A stretch of DNA of 33,560 bases from Rhodobacter sp. (GTDB lineage: Bacteria; Pseudomonadota; Alphaproteobacteria; Rhodobacterales; Rhodobacteraceae): NCBI GenBank assembly GCA_022824145.1, contig JAJEAY010000108.1:1-33560 (forward strand), written 5' to 3'. The first letter of the stretch is position 1. Each line of letters begins with the position of its first letter. Positions 1 through 9,158 of this stretch are shown in pieces. Both the position numbers and the translations under genes were made by a program. Under the pieces are notes generated by a model that was given only the letters and a program-made list of their open reading frames with translations, did not search any database and was not told the DNA's origin.

Positions 1-1
1 A

Positions 2-118
2 GTTGAAAACAAGGCAAAAACCGTTTCGGACATTTGGTGGAATATAGCCGATCTGGCGCAAAAACTCTGCGAAAAGAAAAGCGCGGAAACTTCGCAGCCT
101 GTTGATATTAAACAATAA
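2..118 (+). CDS. C-terminal fragment of an unknown protein (5' end outside the window)
   Basis: An open frame enters from the left edge and ends at TAA 116-118. The 38 visible residues are lysine-rich and helix-prone and contain the stretch ISDIWW-like 'VSDIWWNIADLAQKL'; the tail ends in DIKQ. Codon use is more AT-rich than in the following genes. No domain is recognisable from this tail. Nothing can be said about the start, the promoter or the function. The reading as coding is an inference from the uninterrupted frame reaching the edge and from the plausible amphipathic composition. Confidence 0.4.
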   Translation, partial: VENKAKTVSDIWWNIADLAQKLCEKKSAETSQPVDIKQ

Positions 119-537
119 AAAATCCTACCGGGAATTGCTGCCAGAACAGCGAAAGCGCGAAGCTCTTCGGTTGCCAGAAGCCCGGCAGGCAATCTGGTAT
201 GCCGTAGAATTCACCTCATGAACCGCTGGAATCCAATGACGTGGGAGGGTCGGCCCAACAGTCCGGCCCCGATCAATTCACTGGCCGTTCCGCAGCTGTA
301 TCCAGAAGGTGACGGAAAATTCCTGTGCATTGATCCGACATTACGTTCCCTTATCTCAGTTTGAGATGGGAACTGGATGAGTTTTTACCGTTCCTGTGGC
401 CATGCGGATGAGCCATGCCATCAGGTGAGCTTCCCGGGTTCTACGCTTGCCCAAATCAATCCTGCGAGTTCGGGTATGGTGGAATCTGGTTCGAAAGGGC
501 ACTGTCGCATCTGGAACAACAAGAACCGGAGAGATGC
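119..537. other. Gene-free stretch upstream of nudC
   Basis: About 420 bases with no convincing gene. A frame stays open from 119 to the TGA at 362-364 and contains an ATG at 218, but it has no ribosome binding site and no recognisable product. A 6-bp perfect hairpin (ATCTCA 353-358, TGAGAT 362-367, 3-base loop) overlaps that TGA. It is not followed by a clear T-run, so I do not call it a terminator. The nudC promoter must lie here, but I see no convincing -35/-10 pair. Confidence 0.5.
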
Positions 538-1503
538 ATGCAACTCGCGGAATCCGTGACATTCGGCGGATCGGGCCTGAACAGGGCAGCGGACCTGCGC
601 GGGAAACCGGACAAGGTCGCGAAACTGAAGGAGTCCGAAAAGGCCCGTGCACTGCCCGTCTGGCGCGGCAAACCGCTGCTTTCCGGCGACTCACGGGATC
701 GGGCGGGATGGCTGGAACTCAGTCACAGCGTGTTTGGCCATGCATCCGAAGCTCCCGTGTTTCTGGGGCTGGACGGAAACGGTCCACGCTTTTGCTTTGA
801 CGTTTCATCCTGGATTCCAGATGACCTGTCCGACACCGTTGGGGCCTTCATTGATCCATCCGAACAGGTCCATCCGGATCTTGGCTCCGACTTCGCTTTT
901 GTGGAACTCCGCCGTGCTATGACGCGACTAACGGCGCGAGACGCCGAGTTGGTGGCAACTGCGAAGGCCCTGCTCGGCTGGCATCGGTCGCATCTGTTCT
1001 GTTCGGGATGCGGCTCGCCGAGCGTAATGGTCAACAGCGGCTGGCAGCGTGACTGCCCCAACTGCAATGCCAGCCACTTCCCGCGTACGGATCCGGTGGT
1101 CATCATGCTGGTTACCCATGGCAACAAGGTGCTCATGGGTCGAAGCTACGTGTGGCCCGATGGTATGTATTCGCTTCTCGCTGGGTTCGTCGAACCCGGG
1201 GAGACGATTGAAGCCGCCGTGCGCCGTGAGGCTTTCGAGGAGGCCGGCGTCGAAGTGGGCGCGATTCGGTATCTCAGTTCGCAGCCGTGGCCCTTTCCGG
1301 CTTCCCTCATGATCGGATGCCAGGGCCAAGCGCTCGGGGACCGGATTCAGATCGACCGCACGGAACTCGAAGACGCGATCTGGGTAACGAGGGAGGAGAT
1401 GATGGACGCAGTCGCTGGCAACAGCGCCCGCCTGAAACCGGCCCGGCAGGGTTCGATCGCACGGTTCCTGATCGAGAACTGGCTGGCAGACCGGCTTGAC
1501 TGA
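538..1503 (+). CDS. nudC: NAD(+) diphosphatase / RNA decapping Nudix hydrolase NudC
   Basis: NudC cleaves NAD(H) to NMN(H) and AMP and can remove NAD caps from RNA; it is cytosolic. The 321-residue protein shows the family layout: an N-terminal domain, a zinc ribbon with two Cys-x2-Cys pairs (FCSGCG and CPNC, about residues 155-176), and a Nudix box at about 219-241 (GFVEPGE, then REAFEEAGVEV, matching Gx5Ex7REUxEExGU). The NudC-specific SQPWPFPAS motif follows at about 248-256. I chose the ATG at 538 because CCGGAGAG lies just upstream; an in-frame ATG at 415 would add 41 residues without a good ribosome binding site. The length fits alphaproteobacterial NudC proteins, which are longer than the 257-residue E. 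coli enzyme. Confidence 0.93.
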   Translation: MQLAESVTFGGSGLNRAADLRGKPDKVAKLKESEKARALPVWRGKPLLSGDSRDRAGWLELSHSVFGHASEAPVFLGLDGNGPRFCFDVSSWIPDDLSDTVGAFIDPSEQVHPDLGSDFAFVELRRAMTRLTARDAELVATAKALLGWHRSHLFCSGCGSPSVMVNSGWQRDCPNCNASHFPRTDPVVIMLVTHGNKVLMGRSYVWPDGMYSLLAGFVEPGETIEAAVRREAFEEAGVEVGAIRYLSSQPWPFPASLMIGCQGQALGDRIQIDRTELEDAIWVTREEMMDAVAGNSARLKPARQGSIARFLIENWLADRLD

Positions 1504-1530
1504 CCTGTTCTCGGGACGCCGGCCCGCCTG

Positions 1531-2361
1531 TCAGCTTCGGCGCCGGTCCGCAGGATAGGTGCCCAGGATCTTCATGAACGAAGTGAAATACTCAAGCTCC
1601 TCCAGCGCCCGCTTCACCGGCAGGTCATCAGGGTGGCCTTCGATATCCGCATAGAACTGGGTTGCGGTGAACGAGCCGTCAACCATGTAGCTTTCAAGCT
1701 TTGTCATGTTCACGCCGTTCGTCGCGAACCCTCCCATTGCCTTGTAGAGCGCCGCAGGCAGGTTCCGGACGCGGAACACGAAAGTGGTCAGCATCGCGTC
1801 GTCCCGGCGGCTGGGGTCGCTGTCGCGTGACATGATGAGAAACCGGGTCGTGTTCCGGTCATGGTCCTCGATGTGACGGGCCAATGTCTGCAGGCCGAAA
1901 ATCTCACCCGCGAGTTCGGATGCAAGCGCCGATACGGCCGGATCCCCCAGTTCGGCCACATGCCTTGCCGCTCCGGCGGTGTCAGCGGAAACAACCCGGT
2001 GGATTCCGTGCCTGCGGCAGAAATTCAGGCATTGGCCGAGCAGGACACGATGGCTGTGCGCTTCCTTGACCTGCGCCAGTGTGGTTCCGGGAATCGCCAG
2101 CAGATTGATATGGACGCGGACGAAGGCCTCGCTGACGATATGGAGCCCGGATTCCGGCAGGAGACGGTGAATGTCGGCCACACGCCCGTAAGTCGAGTTC
2201 TCAACCGGAAGCATGGCAAGGTCCGCCTGACCGTCCCGTACCGAATCGATCACGTCCTCGAACGTCCGGCAGGGCAGGGCTTCGTATTCAGGCCGGGCCT
2301 CGCGGCATGCCTGGTGCGAATATGCGCCTGGTTCACCCTGGAATGCGATACGTTTCGTCAT
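1531..2361 (-). CDS. pheA: Prephenate dehydratase (monofunctional, PDT-ACT)
   Basis: This enzyme converts prephenate to phenylpyruvate in phenylalanine synthesis, in the cytosol. The 276-residue protein begins with the typical IAFQGEPGAYSHQA segment and has PVENSTYGRV at about 52-61. The catalytic Thr-Arg-Phe (TRF) lies at residues 172-174. The ACT regulatory domain starts at about residue 190 and carries KLESYMVDGSF at about 221-231, the usual site of phenylalanine feedback binding. There is no chorismate mutase domain, so this is the PDT-ACT form. It ends 27 bases from the 3' end of nudC (convergent) and is divergent from the cytochrome c gene, with about 120 bases between their starts. GGATGG lies upstream of the ATG. 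Confidence 0.95.
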   Translation of the reverse strand: MTKRIAFQGEPGAYSHQACREARPEYEALPCRTFEDVIDSVRDGQADLAMLPVENSTYGRVADIHRLLPESGLHIVSEAFVRVHINLLAIPGTTLAQVKEAHSHRVLLGQCLNFCRRHGIHRVVSADTAGAARHVAELGDPAVSALASELAGEIFGLQTLARHIEDHDRNTTRFLIMSRDSDPSRRDDAMLTTFVFRVRNLPAALYKAMGGFATNGVNMTKLESYMVDGSFTATQFYADIEGHPDDLPVKRALEELEYFTSFMKILGTYPADRRRS

Positions 2362-2482
2362 GTTCCGCCATCCGTCCCTGTCCAGCCCAAAAGGGCGTTG
2401 TTTGGTCGCGGCTCATATACCTTGAACTACCTGCACGGAAGCGGATAAATGACGCCGGGCTCTCCGTGGGGCGAAACGCGAC

Positions 2483-3007
2483 ATGTTCGACACAATGACA
2501 ATGACCAAGACCGTGGGCGGCTTCTGTGGCATGTTCCTGGTCTTCCTTCTCGGCAACTGGGCGGCGGAATCGCTGTACCATGTGGGCGGTGGCGGCCACG
2601 GCGGCGAACATGCCCAGGCGTATATGATCGATACCGGTGAAAGCCACTCAACGGATGAACCGGCCGTTGCCGAAGTCAGTTTCGATGAAGTCTATGCCGT
2701 CGCCGATGCCTCGGCGGGTGAAAGGCTCTTCAAAGCCTGCCGCGCGTGTCACAAGGTCGAGGACGGAAAAAACGGTACCGGGCCGCATCTGTATGATGTC
2801 GTGGGACGGGCCGTGGGCGCAGTTGACGGATTCCGCTATTCCGGCGCCCTCGCAGCTGTCGCGGACTCATGGGGACTTGAGGAACTGAACGCTTTTATCG
2901 CGAATCCCAAAGGCTTCGCGCCGGGCACAAAAATGGCCTACCGGGGAATGAAAGACATCGAGGACCGCGCCGACCTGATCGCCTGGCTTGAATCAATCGG
3001 CGGCTGA
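2483..3007 (+). CDS. Membrane-anchored c-type cytochrome (CycM / cytochrome c552-like)
   Basis: A 174-residue class I cytochrome c held in the inner membrane by an uncleaved N-terminal helix (about residues 11-31), with the haem domain in the periplasm. A glycine/histidine-rich linker (VGGGGHGGEH) follows the anchor. The haem attachment site CRACH is at 86-90. GTGPHLYDVVGR is typical of the family, and the sixth ligand is probably Met151 in PGTKM. Such proteins carry electrons between the bc1 complex and terminal oxidases. The gene is divergent from pheA. GGGGCGA lies about 9 bases before the ATG; in-frame ATGs slightly downstream are possible alternatives. Confidence 0.9.
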   Translation: MFDTMTMTKTVGGFCGMFLVFLLGNWAAESLYHVGGGGHGGEHAQAYMIDTGESHSTDEPAVAEVSFDEVYAVADASAGERLFKACRACHKVEDGKNGTGPHLYDVVGRAVGAVDGFRYSGALAAVADSWGLEELNAFIANPKGFAPGTKMAYRGMKDIEDRADLIAWLESIGG

Positions 3008-3185
3008 ACGCCGCAGCCCATTCACCTTTGCCATTGAATTAGCTCACCTCCGCTGCCCGCGGATCAAGCGCATTTGAATTTTTCTGAATTTGCCTTGCAC
3101 GGGAAACTGTTGCATTGTCAGGGTGACACAGGAAAACGCTCCAATGCGGGCTGAATTTCATCGAAATCGATCAGGAGGGCCGAGA

Positions 3186-5063
3186 ATGGAAAAGCACACC
3201 CGAGAAAACGCCGGTAACACATTCAGGAATGCGGCAGGGGCTTCCGCCATGTTAATCGCTTTGGCGTTGCCAGGCGCCTCGGTGGCAGAGACAGTTTCAT
3301 CCCATGGCATCTCGGCGTTCGGCGACCTGTCGCTTCCGGCGGATTTCGAGCACCTGCCCTATGTGAACCCGAACGCTCCCAAAGGCGGAGAAATGTCGCT
3401 GTCGTGGTCGTCCGGCTCGTTCGATTCGGTGCACCCCTATACCCGAAAGGGCAATTCGGCAGTTCTGGCATCCACTTTTTTCGAGTCAATGCTGGAGAGC
3501 CCGGCTCATGTAGTGGGTGAGTCCTATTGCCTGCTGTGCGAATACATGGAGTATCCCGAAGACAGGGAGTGGGTGATTTTCAAGATCAGGGACGAAGCGA
3601 AATTTTCCGACGGTTCGGATCTGACCGCGCACGACGTACTGTTCAGCTACGAGATCATGCGTGACGAAGGGCTGCCCAGTTTCCGCGCTTCGATCGTGAA
3701 GACCATCGCCGGGGCCGAGGTTCTGGATGATCGGCGAATCAGGTTCACCTTTGTCGACACCGCGCCGATTCGCAGCCGAATCGAATCGGCTGGGGGGTTG
3801 CCGGTGTTTTCCAAGGCCAGTCATGAGGCGAGCGGCATCGCGTTCTCGGAAAGCCGTCTGGAACCCCTTACCGGTTCCGGACCGTACGTGCTGGATTCGA
3901 TCGATGTGGGAAAACAGACGATCTTCAGGCGCAATCCGGACTACTGGGCCAAAGACCTGCCGCTGACCCAGGGCCGCAACAATTTCGACACCATCCGCAT
4001 TGACTATTACGCTGACGGAAACGCCGCCTTCGAGGGTTTCAAGGCCGGAAGCTACCATTTCAGGTGGGAAAACATCTCCAAGTCATGGGCATCGGCTTAC
4101 GAATTTCCCGCGCTTGAAGAAGGGCATGTGGTCAGGAAGGAACTGCCCAACGACACAATCACTTTGGGCCAGTCCTTCGTTATCAACCTGAGGCGCGAGA
4201 AATTCCAGGACGTGCGTGTCAGGGAAGCGATCGCGCTTATGTTCAACTTCGAATGGACCAACAAGACGCTGTTTTTCGGCCTCTACGAACAGGGATCTTC
4301 CTTCTGGCAGAATTCCGATCTCGAAGCGACTGGCCTGCCTACGGCCGAAGAGCTGGAAATCCTTGAACCCCTGCGTGACAGGCTGCCGCAGGAAGTGTTC
4401 ACGGAAGAGGTCTATTCCCTTCAGTCTTCGACTCCCGATGACTCGCGCGACCGGCGTAAGGCGCGGATGGCACTTCGGCTCCTTCAGGAGGCTGGCTACG
4501 AGGCGGGCGACGATGGACTGCTGCGCAGGAACGGCGAGACCCTGGAGGTCGCGTTCCTTAATTCGAGCCCGAGCTTCGACAGGATTCTCAATCCCTATGT
4601 CGAAAACCTGCGGTCAATTGGGGTGGACGCGCGGCTGGACCGTGTTGACCATGCGCAGGAGACGCAGCGTACCAGGGACTATGATTTTGACATCATCACG
4701 GACCATATCCCCATGGGCTACGAGCCAGGACCGGAACTGCGCCAGTATTTCGGCTCCGAGAGCAAGGATGCCTCTGTTTTCAACCCAGCCGGTGTGGGAA
4801 ACGATACGCTGGACATCATCATCGAAGCGGTCATAAATTCCGAGACCAAGGACGAGATGATTGTTGCCGCCAAGGCGCTTGACCGTGTCCTCCGCTGGGA
4901 AAGGTTCCGCGTGCCGCAATGGTACAACCCGAACCATTGGGTCGCGTATTTCGATATGTACGAATATCCTGATCCGCTGCCGCGTTACGAGCTGGGCTTT
5001 CTCGATTTCTGGTGGTGGAACGCCGACAAGGCCGAGGCACTGAAGGCCGCCGGCGCGTTTTAG
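3186..5063 (+). CDS. yejA: Peptide/oligopeptide ABC transporter substrate-binding protein (YejA-like, SBP family 5)
   Basis: A periplasmic solute-binding protein of 625 residues that feeds the yejBEF importer. A signal peptide covers about residues 1-34, with a hydrophobic core and cleavage predicted after ASVA. The mature part starts with the YejA-type 'HGISAFGDLSLPADFEHLPY' and continues with NPNAPKGG. FSDGSDLTAHDVLFS and PLTGSGPY are classic family 5 motifs. The C-terminus is tryptophan-rich (FLDFWWWN), as in YejA proteins. The start at 3186 is preceded by a strong AGGAGGG at a good distance; an earlier in-frame start at 3090 would put extra charged residues before the signal peptide. This is the first gene of yejABEF. 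In enteric bacteria this system takes up peptides, including microcin C; the substrate here is unknown. Confidence 0.92.
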   Translation: MEKHTRENAGNTFRNAAGASAMLIALALPGASVAETVSSHGISAFGDLSLPADFEHLPYVNPNAPKGGEMSLSWSSGSFDSVHPYTRKGNSAVLASTFFESMLESPAHVVGESYCLLCEYMEYPEDREWVIFKIRDEAKFSDGSDLTAHDVLFSYEIMRDEGLPSFRASIVKTIAGAEVLDDRRIRFTFVDTAPIRSRIESAGGLPVFSKASHEASGIAFSESRLEPLTGSGPYVLDSIDVGKQTIFRRNPDYWAKDLPLTQGRNNFDTIRIDYYADGNAAFEGFKAGSYHFRWENISKSWASAYEFPALEEGHVVRKELPNDTITLGQSFVINLRREKFQDVRVREAIALMFNFEWTNKTLFFGLYEQGSSFWQNSDLEATGLPTAEELEILEPLRDRLPQEVFTEEVYSLQSSTPDDSRDRRKARMALRLLQEAGYEAGDDGLLRRNGETLEVAFLNSSPSFDRILNPYVENLRSIGVDARLDRVDHAQETQRTRDYDFDIITDHIPMGYEPGPELRQYFGSESKDASVFNPAGVGNDTLDIIIEAVINSETKDEMIVAAKALDRVLRWERFRVPQWYNPNHWVAYFDMYEYPDPLPRYELGFLDFWWWNADKAEALKAAGAF

Positions 5064-5084
5064 GACCGGCGCGGGAACCGCCGC

Positions 5085-6236
5085 ATGGGTGCCTATATCC
5101 TGAGAAGGCTGCTGTTGGTCATTCCGACGCTGTTCGGAATCATGCTGGTGAACTTCGCGCTTACCCAGTTCGTGCCGGGCGGGCCGATCGAACAGATCAT
5201 TGCGCAGCTCGAGGGTGAGGGTGACGTTTTCGATTCGATCGCCGGAAGCGGCACGGAAGCGGACACGTCGTTCATGGAGGAATCGGGATATATCGGCGGC
5301 AGAGGTCTGCCGCCGGACTTCCTCGATGATCTGCGGATCCAGTTCGAATTCGCCCGAATCGAATGCGAAGAGGGATACGATGGAGAGCCGGACCTGAATG
5401 TTCCCGAATGCGCGGCTGTTCAGATTCCCGGTGTCGAGCGGTTCTTCCGCATGATCTGGAAATACGTCAGGCTGGATTTCGGGGAGAGCTATTTCCGCTC
5501 GGTCGGCGTTCTTGAACTGGTGATGGAAAAGCTGCCGGTTTCGATTTCGCTCGGTCTCTGGTCGGTCCTGCTGATCTATCTGGTGTCCATTCCTCTTGGT
5601 GTCCGCAAGGCGGTTCGCGACGGCACTCCGTTTGACACCTGGACATCCTCCGCGATCATCGTTGGCTACGCGATTCCAGGATTCCTGTTCGCGATCCTGC
5701 TGCTGGTTCTCTTCGCGGGCGGTTCCTTCTGGAGGATATTCCCGCTCCGGGGCCTGACTTCGGACAGTTTCGAGGAGCTGTCGCTCTTCGGGCAGATCGC
5801 CGACTATTTCTGGCACATCACCCTGCCGGTCATTGCCTACTCAATCGCTGGCTTCGCATCCTTGACGCTGCTGACCAAGAACTCGTTTCTTGACCAGATC
5901 AAGATGCAGTATGTCATCACCGCCAAGGCAAAGGGACTGTCCGAGCAGCGGGTGCTTTACGGCCATGTCTTCCGCAATGCGATGCTGATCGTGATCTCCG
6001 GATTTCCCGGCTTGTTCATCACGATCTTTTTCGGTGGATCCCTGATCATCGAGACGATCTTCTCGCTCGACGGTCTCGGGCGGCTCGCGTTCGAGGCGAC
6101 GGTCGCCCGTGACTATTCGGTGATCTTCGGAACACTGTTCTTTTTCGGACTGATCAGCCTGGTTGTCGGAATCCTGAGCGATCTGATGTATGTCTTCGTC
6201 GATCCCCGGATCGATTTCGAGACGAGGGAGACCTAG
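5085..6236 (+). CDS. yejB: Peptide ABC transporter permease YejB
   Basis: An inner-membrane permease of 383 residues. The N-terminal helix (YILRRLLLVIPTLFGIMLVNF) is followed by the typical QFVPGGP motif. A large periplasmic loop occupies about residues 35-140. The EAA-type cytoplasmic loop is present in ITAKAKGLSEQRVLYGHVFRNA, which contacts the ATPase. The loop contains two cysteines (Cys94 and Cys109) in an acidic insert that I do not recall from enteric YejB; in the periplasm they could form a disulfide. The gene starts 21 bases after yejA and ends immediately before the yejE ATG, which points to coupled translation. Confidence 0.92.
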   Translation: MGAYILRRLLLVIPTLFGIMLVNFALTQFVPGGPIEQIIAQLEGEGDVFDSIAGSGTEADTSFMEESGYIGGRGLPPDFLDDLRIQFEFARIECEEGYDGEPDLNVPECAAVQIPGVERFFRMIWKYVRLDFGESYFRSVGVLELVMEKLPVSISLGLWSVLLIYLVSIPLGVRKAVRDGTPFDTWTSSAIIVGYAIPGFLFAILLLVLFAGGSFWRIFPLRGLTSDSFEELSLFGQIADYFWHITLPVIAYSIAGFASLTLLTKNSFLDQIKMQYVITAKAKGLSEQRVLYGHVFRNAMLIVISGFPGLFITIFFGGSLIIETIFSLDGLGRLAFEATVARDYSVIFGTLFFFGLISLVVGILSDLMYVFVDPRIDFETRET

Positions 6237-7424
6237 ATGCCGGTCACCGATTCAACCGTTCGGCCGGAAGCGCCGTCAGTGGGCGGGCCCGTTGCGGCCC
6301 CACCGAAGCGGGGCCGTTTTTCGATTTCTCCGCTAAACAGGCGCCGCTGGCGCAACTTCACGCGCAACCGCAGGGCGTATTGGTCGCTCATCATTTTCTG
6401 CTTTCTTTTCGGCCTGTCGCTTTTCGCTGATTTCATCGCCAACGACCGACCGATCCTCGTACAGTACCGCGGTGAGCTCCACATGCCGATCTTCAGGTTC
6501 TATCCGGAGACTGCCTTTGGGGGAGATTTTCGGACAGAGGCGGCGTACGGCGACGTCGAAGTGAGTTGCCTCATCGTTTCAGGCGGGCTGCTGGAATGCT
6601 TTGACGATCCGGAAGACGTGCTTGCGGACGCTGCCGACGGCGAGGTCGGCGGCAAGACAATCGAGAAAGGCTGGATACTCTGGGCGCCGGTGCCTTACAG
6701 CTACAACACCATCGTTGACACCGGAGGCGTAGCGCCGGGCCCGCCAAGCTCCATGAACTGGCTTGGCACGGATGACACCTCCCGTGACGTTGTCGCGCGG
6801 GTTATCCACGGCTTCCGTCTGTCAATCCTGTTCACGATAATTGTAACCGCGGTCTCAACCATATTCGGTGTCATCGCTGGTGCGATACAGGGGTATTTCG
6901 GCGGATGGCTGGATCTGTTCTTCCAGCGCCTGATAGAGATCTGGAACGCGACCCCGTCGCTATACATCATCATCATCGTGTTCGCGATTTTCGGGCGCAG
7001 TTTCTGGATGCTGGTGTTCCTGACGACGCTGTTCAGCTGGACTGCGTTGGTCGGCGTGGTGCGCGCTGAGTTCCTGCGCGCGCGGAACTTCGAATATGTC
7101 CGTGCCGCCAGGGCACTTGGAGTCAGCAGCTGGACGATCATGTTCCGACATCTGCTGCCCAATGCCATGGTCGCCACTGTGACTTTGCTGCCTTTCATAA
7201 TCACCGGGACGATCGGAACGCTGGCAGGGCTGGATTTCCTTGGCTACGGCCTTCCTTCCTCCGCACCGTCCCTTGGAGAGCTGACGCTGCAGGCCAAGCA
7301 GAACCTGCAGGCGCCCTGGCTGGGTTTCACAGCGTTCTTCACCTTTGCGGTGATGCTTTCGCTTCTTGTGTTCATTTTCGAGGGAGTACGTGATGCTTTC
7401 GATCCAAGAAAGACCTTCCAATGA
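6237..7424 (+). CDS. yejE: Peptide ABC transporter permease YejE
   Basis: The second inner-membrane permease of the importer, 395 residues. A long proline/arginine-rich cytoplasmic N-terminus (about 1-45) leads into the first membrane helix at about 48-66. The periplasmic loop carries the YejE signature GWILWAPVPYSYNTI and then NWLGTDDTSRDV. Several membrane helices and the EAA motif (YVRAARALGVSSWTIMFRHLLPNAM region) follow. Two cysteines, Cys111 and Cys121, sit in the periplasmic loop. The ATG directly abuts the yejB TAG with no spacer, and the ribosome binding site must lie within the end of yejB. Next comes yejF, 22 bases downstream. Confidence 0.92.
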   Translation: MPVTDSTVRPEAPSVGGPVAAPPKRGRFSISPLNRRRWRNFTRNRRAYWSLIIFCFLFGLSLFADFIANDRPILVQYRGELHMPIFRFYPETAFGGDFRTEAAYGDVEVSCLIVSGGLLECFDDPEDVLADAADGEVGGKTIEKGWILWAPVPYSYNTIVDTGGVAPGPPSSMNWLGTDDTSRDVVARVIHGFRLSILFTIIVTAVSTIFGVIAGAIQGYFGGWLDLFFQRLIEIWNATPSLYIIIIVFAIFGRSFWMLVFLTTLFSWTALVGVVRAEFLRARNFEYVRAARALGVSSWTIMFRHLLPNAMVATVTLLPFIITGTIGTLAGLDFLGYGLPSSAPSLGELTLQAKQNLQAPWLGFTAFFTFAVMLSLLVFIFEGVRDAFDPRKTFQ

Positions 7425-7446
7425 AGCCATTCGGTGATCGAATCCG

Positions 7447-9153
7447 ATGAACGCATTGCTGGAAGTCAGGGATCTGGCAGTCTACTTCCGTCAGGACGGC
7501 ATGAATGTCGAGGCGGTCAGGGGCATTTCATTCGACGTAGGAAAAGGCGAGACCGTCGCTCTCGTGGGCGAATCCGGTTCGGGGAAATCGGTCTCGGCGC
7601 TTTCGACAGTTTCACTCCTCCCCGAAAGCGCATCCATTACCGGATCGGTCATTTACAGCGGCAGGCAGATGGTGGGTGCGCCGGAAGCCGACCTGCGCAA
7701 AGTGCGCGGCAACGACATCAGTTTCGTTTTTCAGGAGCCGATGACGTCGCTGAATCCGCTGCATACGCTGGAAAAGCAGATCAGGGAAAGTCTCGCGCAT
7801 CATCAGGGCCTGACGGGAGAAGCGGCGCGTACCCGAATAATCGAGCTTCTCACCAAGGTGGGCATCGACAGTCCCGAGCGGCGGCTGAAATCCTACCCGC
7901 ATGAGCTTTCCGGTGGCCAGCGCCAGCGTGTGATGATCGCCATGGCACTGGCGAACGGCCCGCAGCTTCTGGTTGCCGACGAACCGACCACCGCTCTGGA
8001 TGTCACGGTCGAAGCCCAGATCCTGGATCTGCTTTATGAACTGAAACAGGCGGAGGCGATGAGCCTTCTGTTCATAACGCACGATCTTGGGATCGTCCGC
8101 CGCATCGCCGACCGTGTCTGCGTGATGCAGGACGGCAGGATTGTCGAACAGGGGGCGACCGAGGAGATATTCCGGAATCCCAGGCATTCCTACACGAGGA
8201 AACTGTTGGGCGCCCAGGCGGCGGGGCTGCCCAGACCGGTACCTGACAATGCCGAAACCGTGGCTGAGACGGATGGCCTTCGGGTCTGGTTTCCGATCCA
8301 GCGCGGGCTTTTGCGCCGGGTGGTCGGCCATGTGAAGGCCGTGAATTCGGCAAGCGTAAGCGTCAGGGTCGGTGAGACTCTTGGTATTGTCGGGGAGAGC
8401 GGCTCAGGCAAGACCACGCTGGCGCTGGCCATTACGCGGCTCGTTCGGTCACAGGGTAGAATCGCGTTTCTCGGCAGGGACATCTCCTATGAGAACGGTG
8501 GCGCCGACCGTCAGTCCAGGAGTGGAACGAAGGAGCGACCGAACGACGGCGGTTCCATCCGGTTTGACCGTTTTTTCAGGCTGGGATCCGAACGTCGGAT
8601 GCTGCGGGAGCTAAGGCGTGACATGCAGATCGTCTTCCAGGATCCCTACGGGTCGCTTTCGCCCAGAATGACAGTTGAGGAGATAATCTCGGAAGGGCTG
8701 GGCGTTCACGGAATCGACCAACGCGGATCCAGACGTGATTTGGTCGCCAAGATCATGGATGAGGTCGGCCTCGACCCCATGTCCATGCACCGCTACCCGC
8801 ACGAGTTTTCCGGTGGCCAGCGCCAGCGGATCGCCATTGCCCGCGCCATGATCCTGCGCCCGAAGCTATTGGTTCTTGATGAGCCGACCTCGGCGCTGGA
8901 TATGACTGTGCAGGTTCAGATCGTGGAACTGCTGCGCGACCTGCAGCGAAGGCACGGACTGGCGTTTCTGTTCATAAGCCATGATCTGAAGGTGGTGCGC
9001 GCGCTGAGCCACAAAATCGTTGTGATGAAGCAGGGCGACATCGTCGAAACCGGAGACTCCCGCTCGGTTTTCGAAGATCCTCAGACAGAATACACGCGGG
9101 AACTGATGACCGCTGCGTTCGGCAGCCGCGCGTCAGGTATCCAGGTTTCCTGA
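7447..9153 (+). CDS. yejF: Peptide ABC transporter ATP-binding protein YejF (two ATPase domains)
   Basis: The cytoplasmic ATPase of the importer, 568 residues with two fused ABC domains. Domain 1 has Walker A GESGSGKS at 41-48, the LSGGQRQR signature at about 154-161 and Walker B LLVADEP at about 175-181. Domain 2 has Walker A GESGSGKT at about 316-323, FSGGQRQR at about 454-461 and Walker B LLVLDEP at about 475. Both domains look catalytically intact. Domain 2 carries an unusual extra polar stretch of about 30-35 residues (about 349-382) between Walker A and the Q-loop ([10 protein letters not shown]). The gene ends only 5 bases from the 3' end of the convergent carboxypeptidase gene, leaving no room for a separate terminator. 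Confidence 0.94.
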   Translation: MNALLEVRDLAVYFRQDGMNVEAVRGISFDVGKGETVALVGESGSGKSVSALSTVSLLPESASITGSVIYSGRQMVGAPEADLRKVRGNDISFVFQEPMTSLNPLHTLEKQIRESLAHHQGLTGEAARTRIIELLTKVGIDSPERRLKSYPHELSGGQRQRVMIAMALANGPQLLVADEPTTALDVTVEAQILDLLYELKQAEAMSLLFITHDLGIVRRIADRVCVMQDGRIVEQGATEEIFRNPRHSYTRKLLGAQAAGLPRPVPDNAETVAETDGLRVWFPIQRGLLRRVVGHVKAVNSASVSVRVGETLGIVGESGSGKTTLALAITRLVRSQGRIAFLGRDISYENGGADRQSRSGTKERPNDGGSIRFDRFFRLGSERRMLRELRRDMQIVFQDPYGSLSPRMTVEEIISEGLGVHGIDQRGSRRDLVAKIMDEVGLDPMSMHRYPHEFSGGQRQRIAIARAMILRPKLLVLDEPTSALDMTVQVQIVELLRDLQRRHGLAFLFISHDLKVVRALSHKIVVMKQGDIVETGDSRSVFEDPQTEYTRELMTAAFGSRASGIQVS

Positions 9154-9158
9154 CAGGT

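Noticed and set aside
218-364. A 48-codon frame starting at ATG 218 upstream of nudC
   Set aside because: No ribosome binding site and no recognisable family; the frame is open before the ATG as well, so the start is arbitrary.
4614-5816. A 400-codon minus-strand frame opposite yejA and yejB
   Set aside because: It is antisense to two intact transporter genes with clear motifs, and its low-complexity composition rich in Arg, Glu and Gln is typical of shadow frames in GC-rich DNA.
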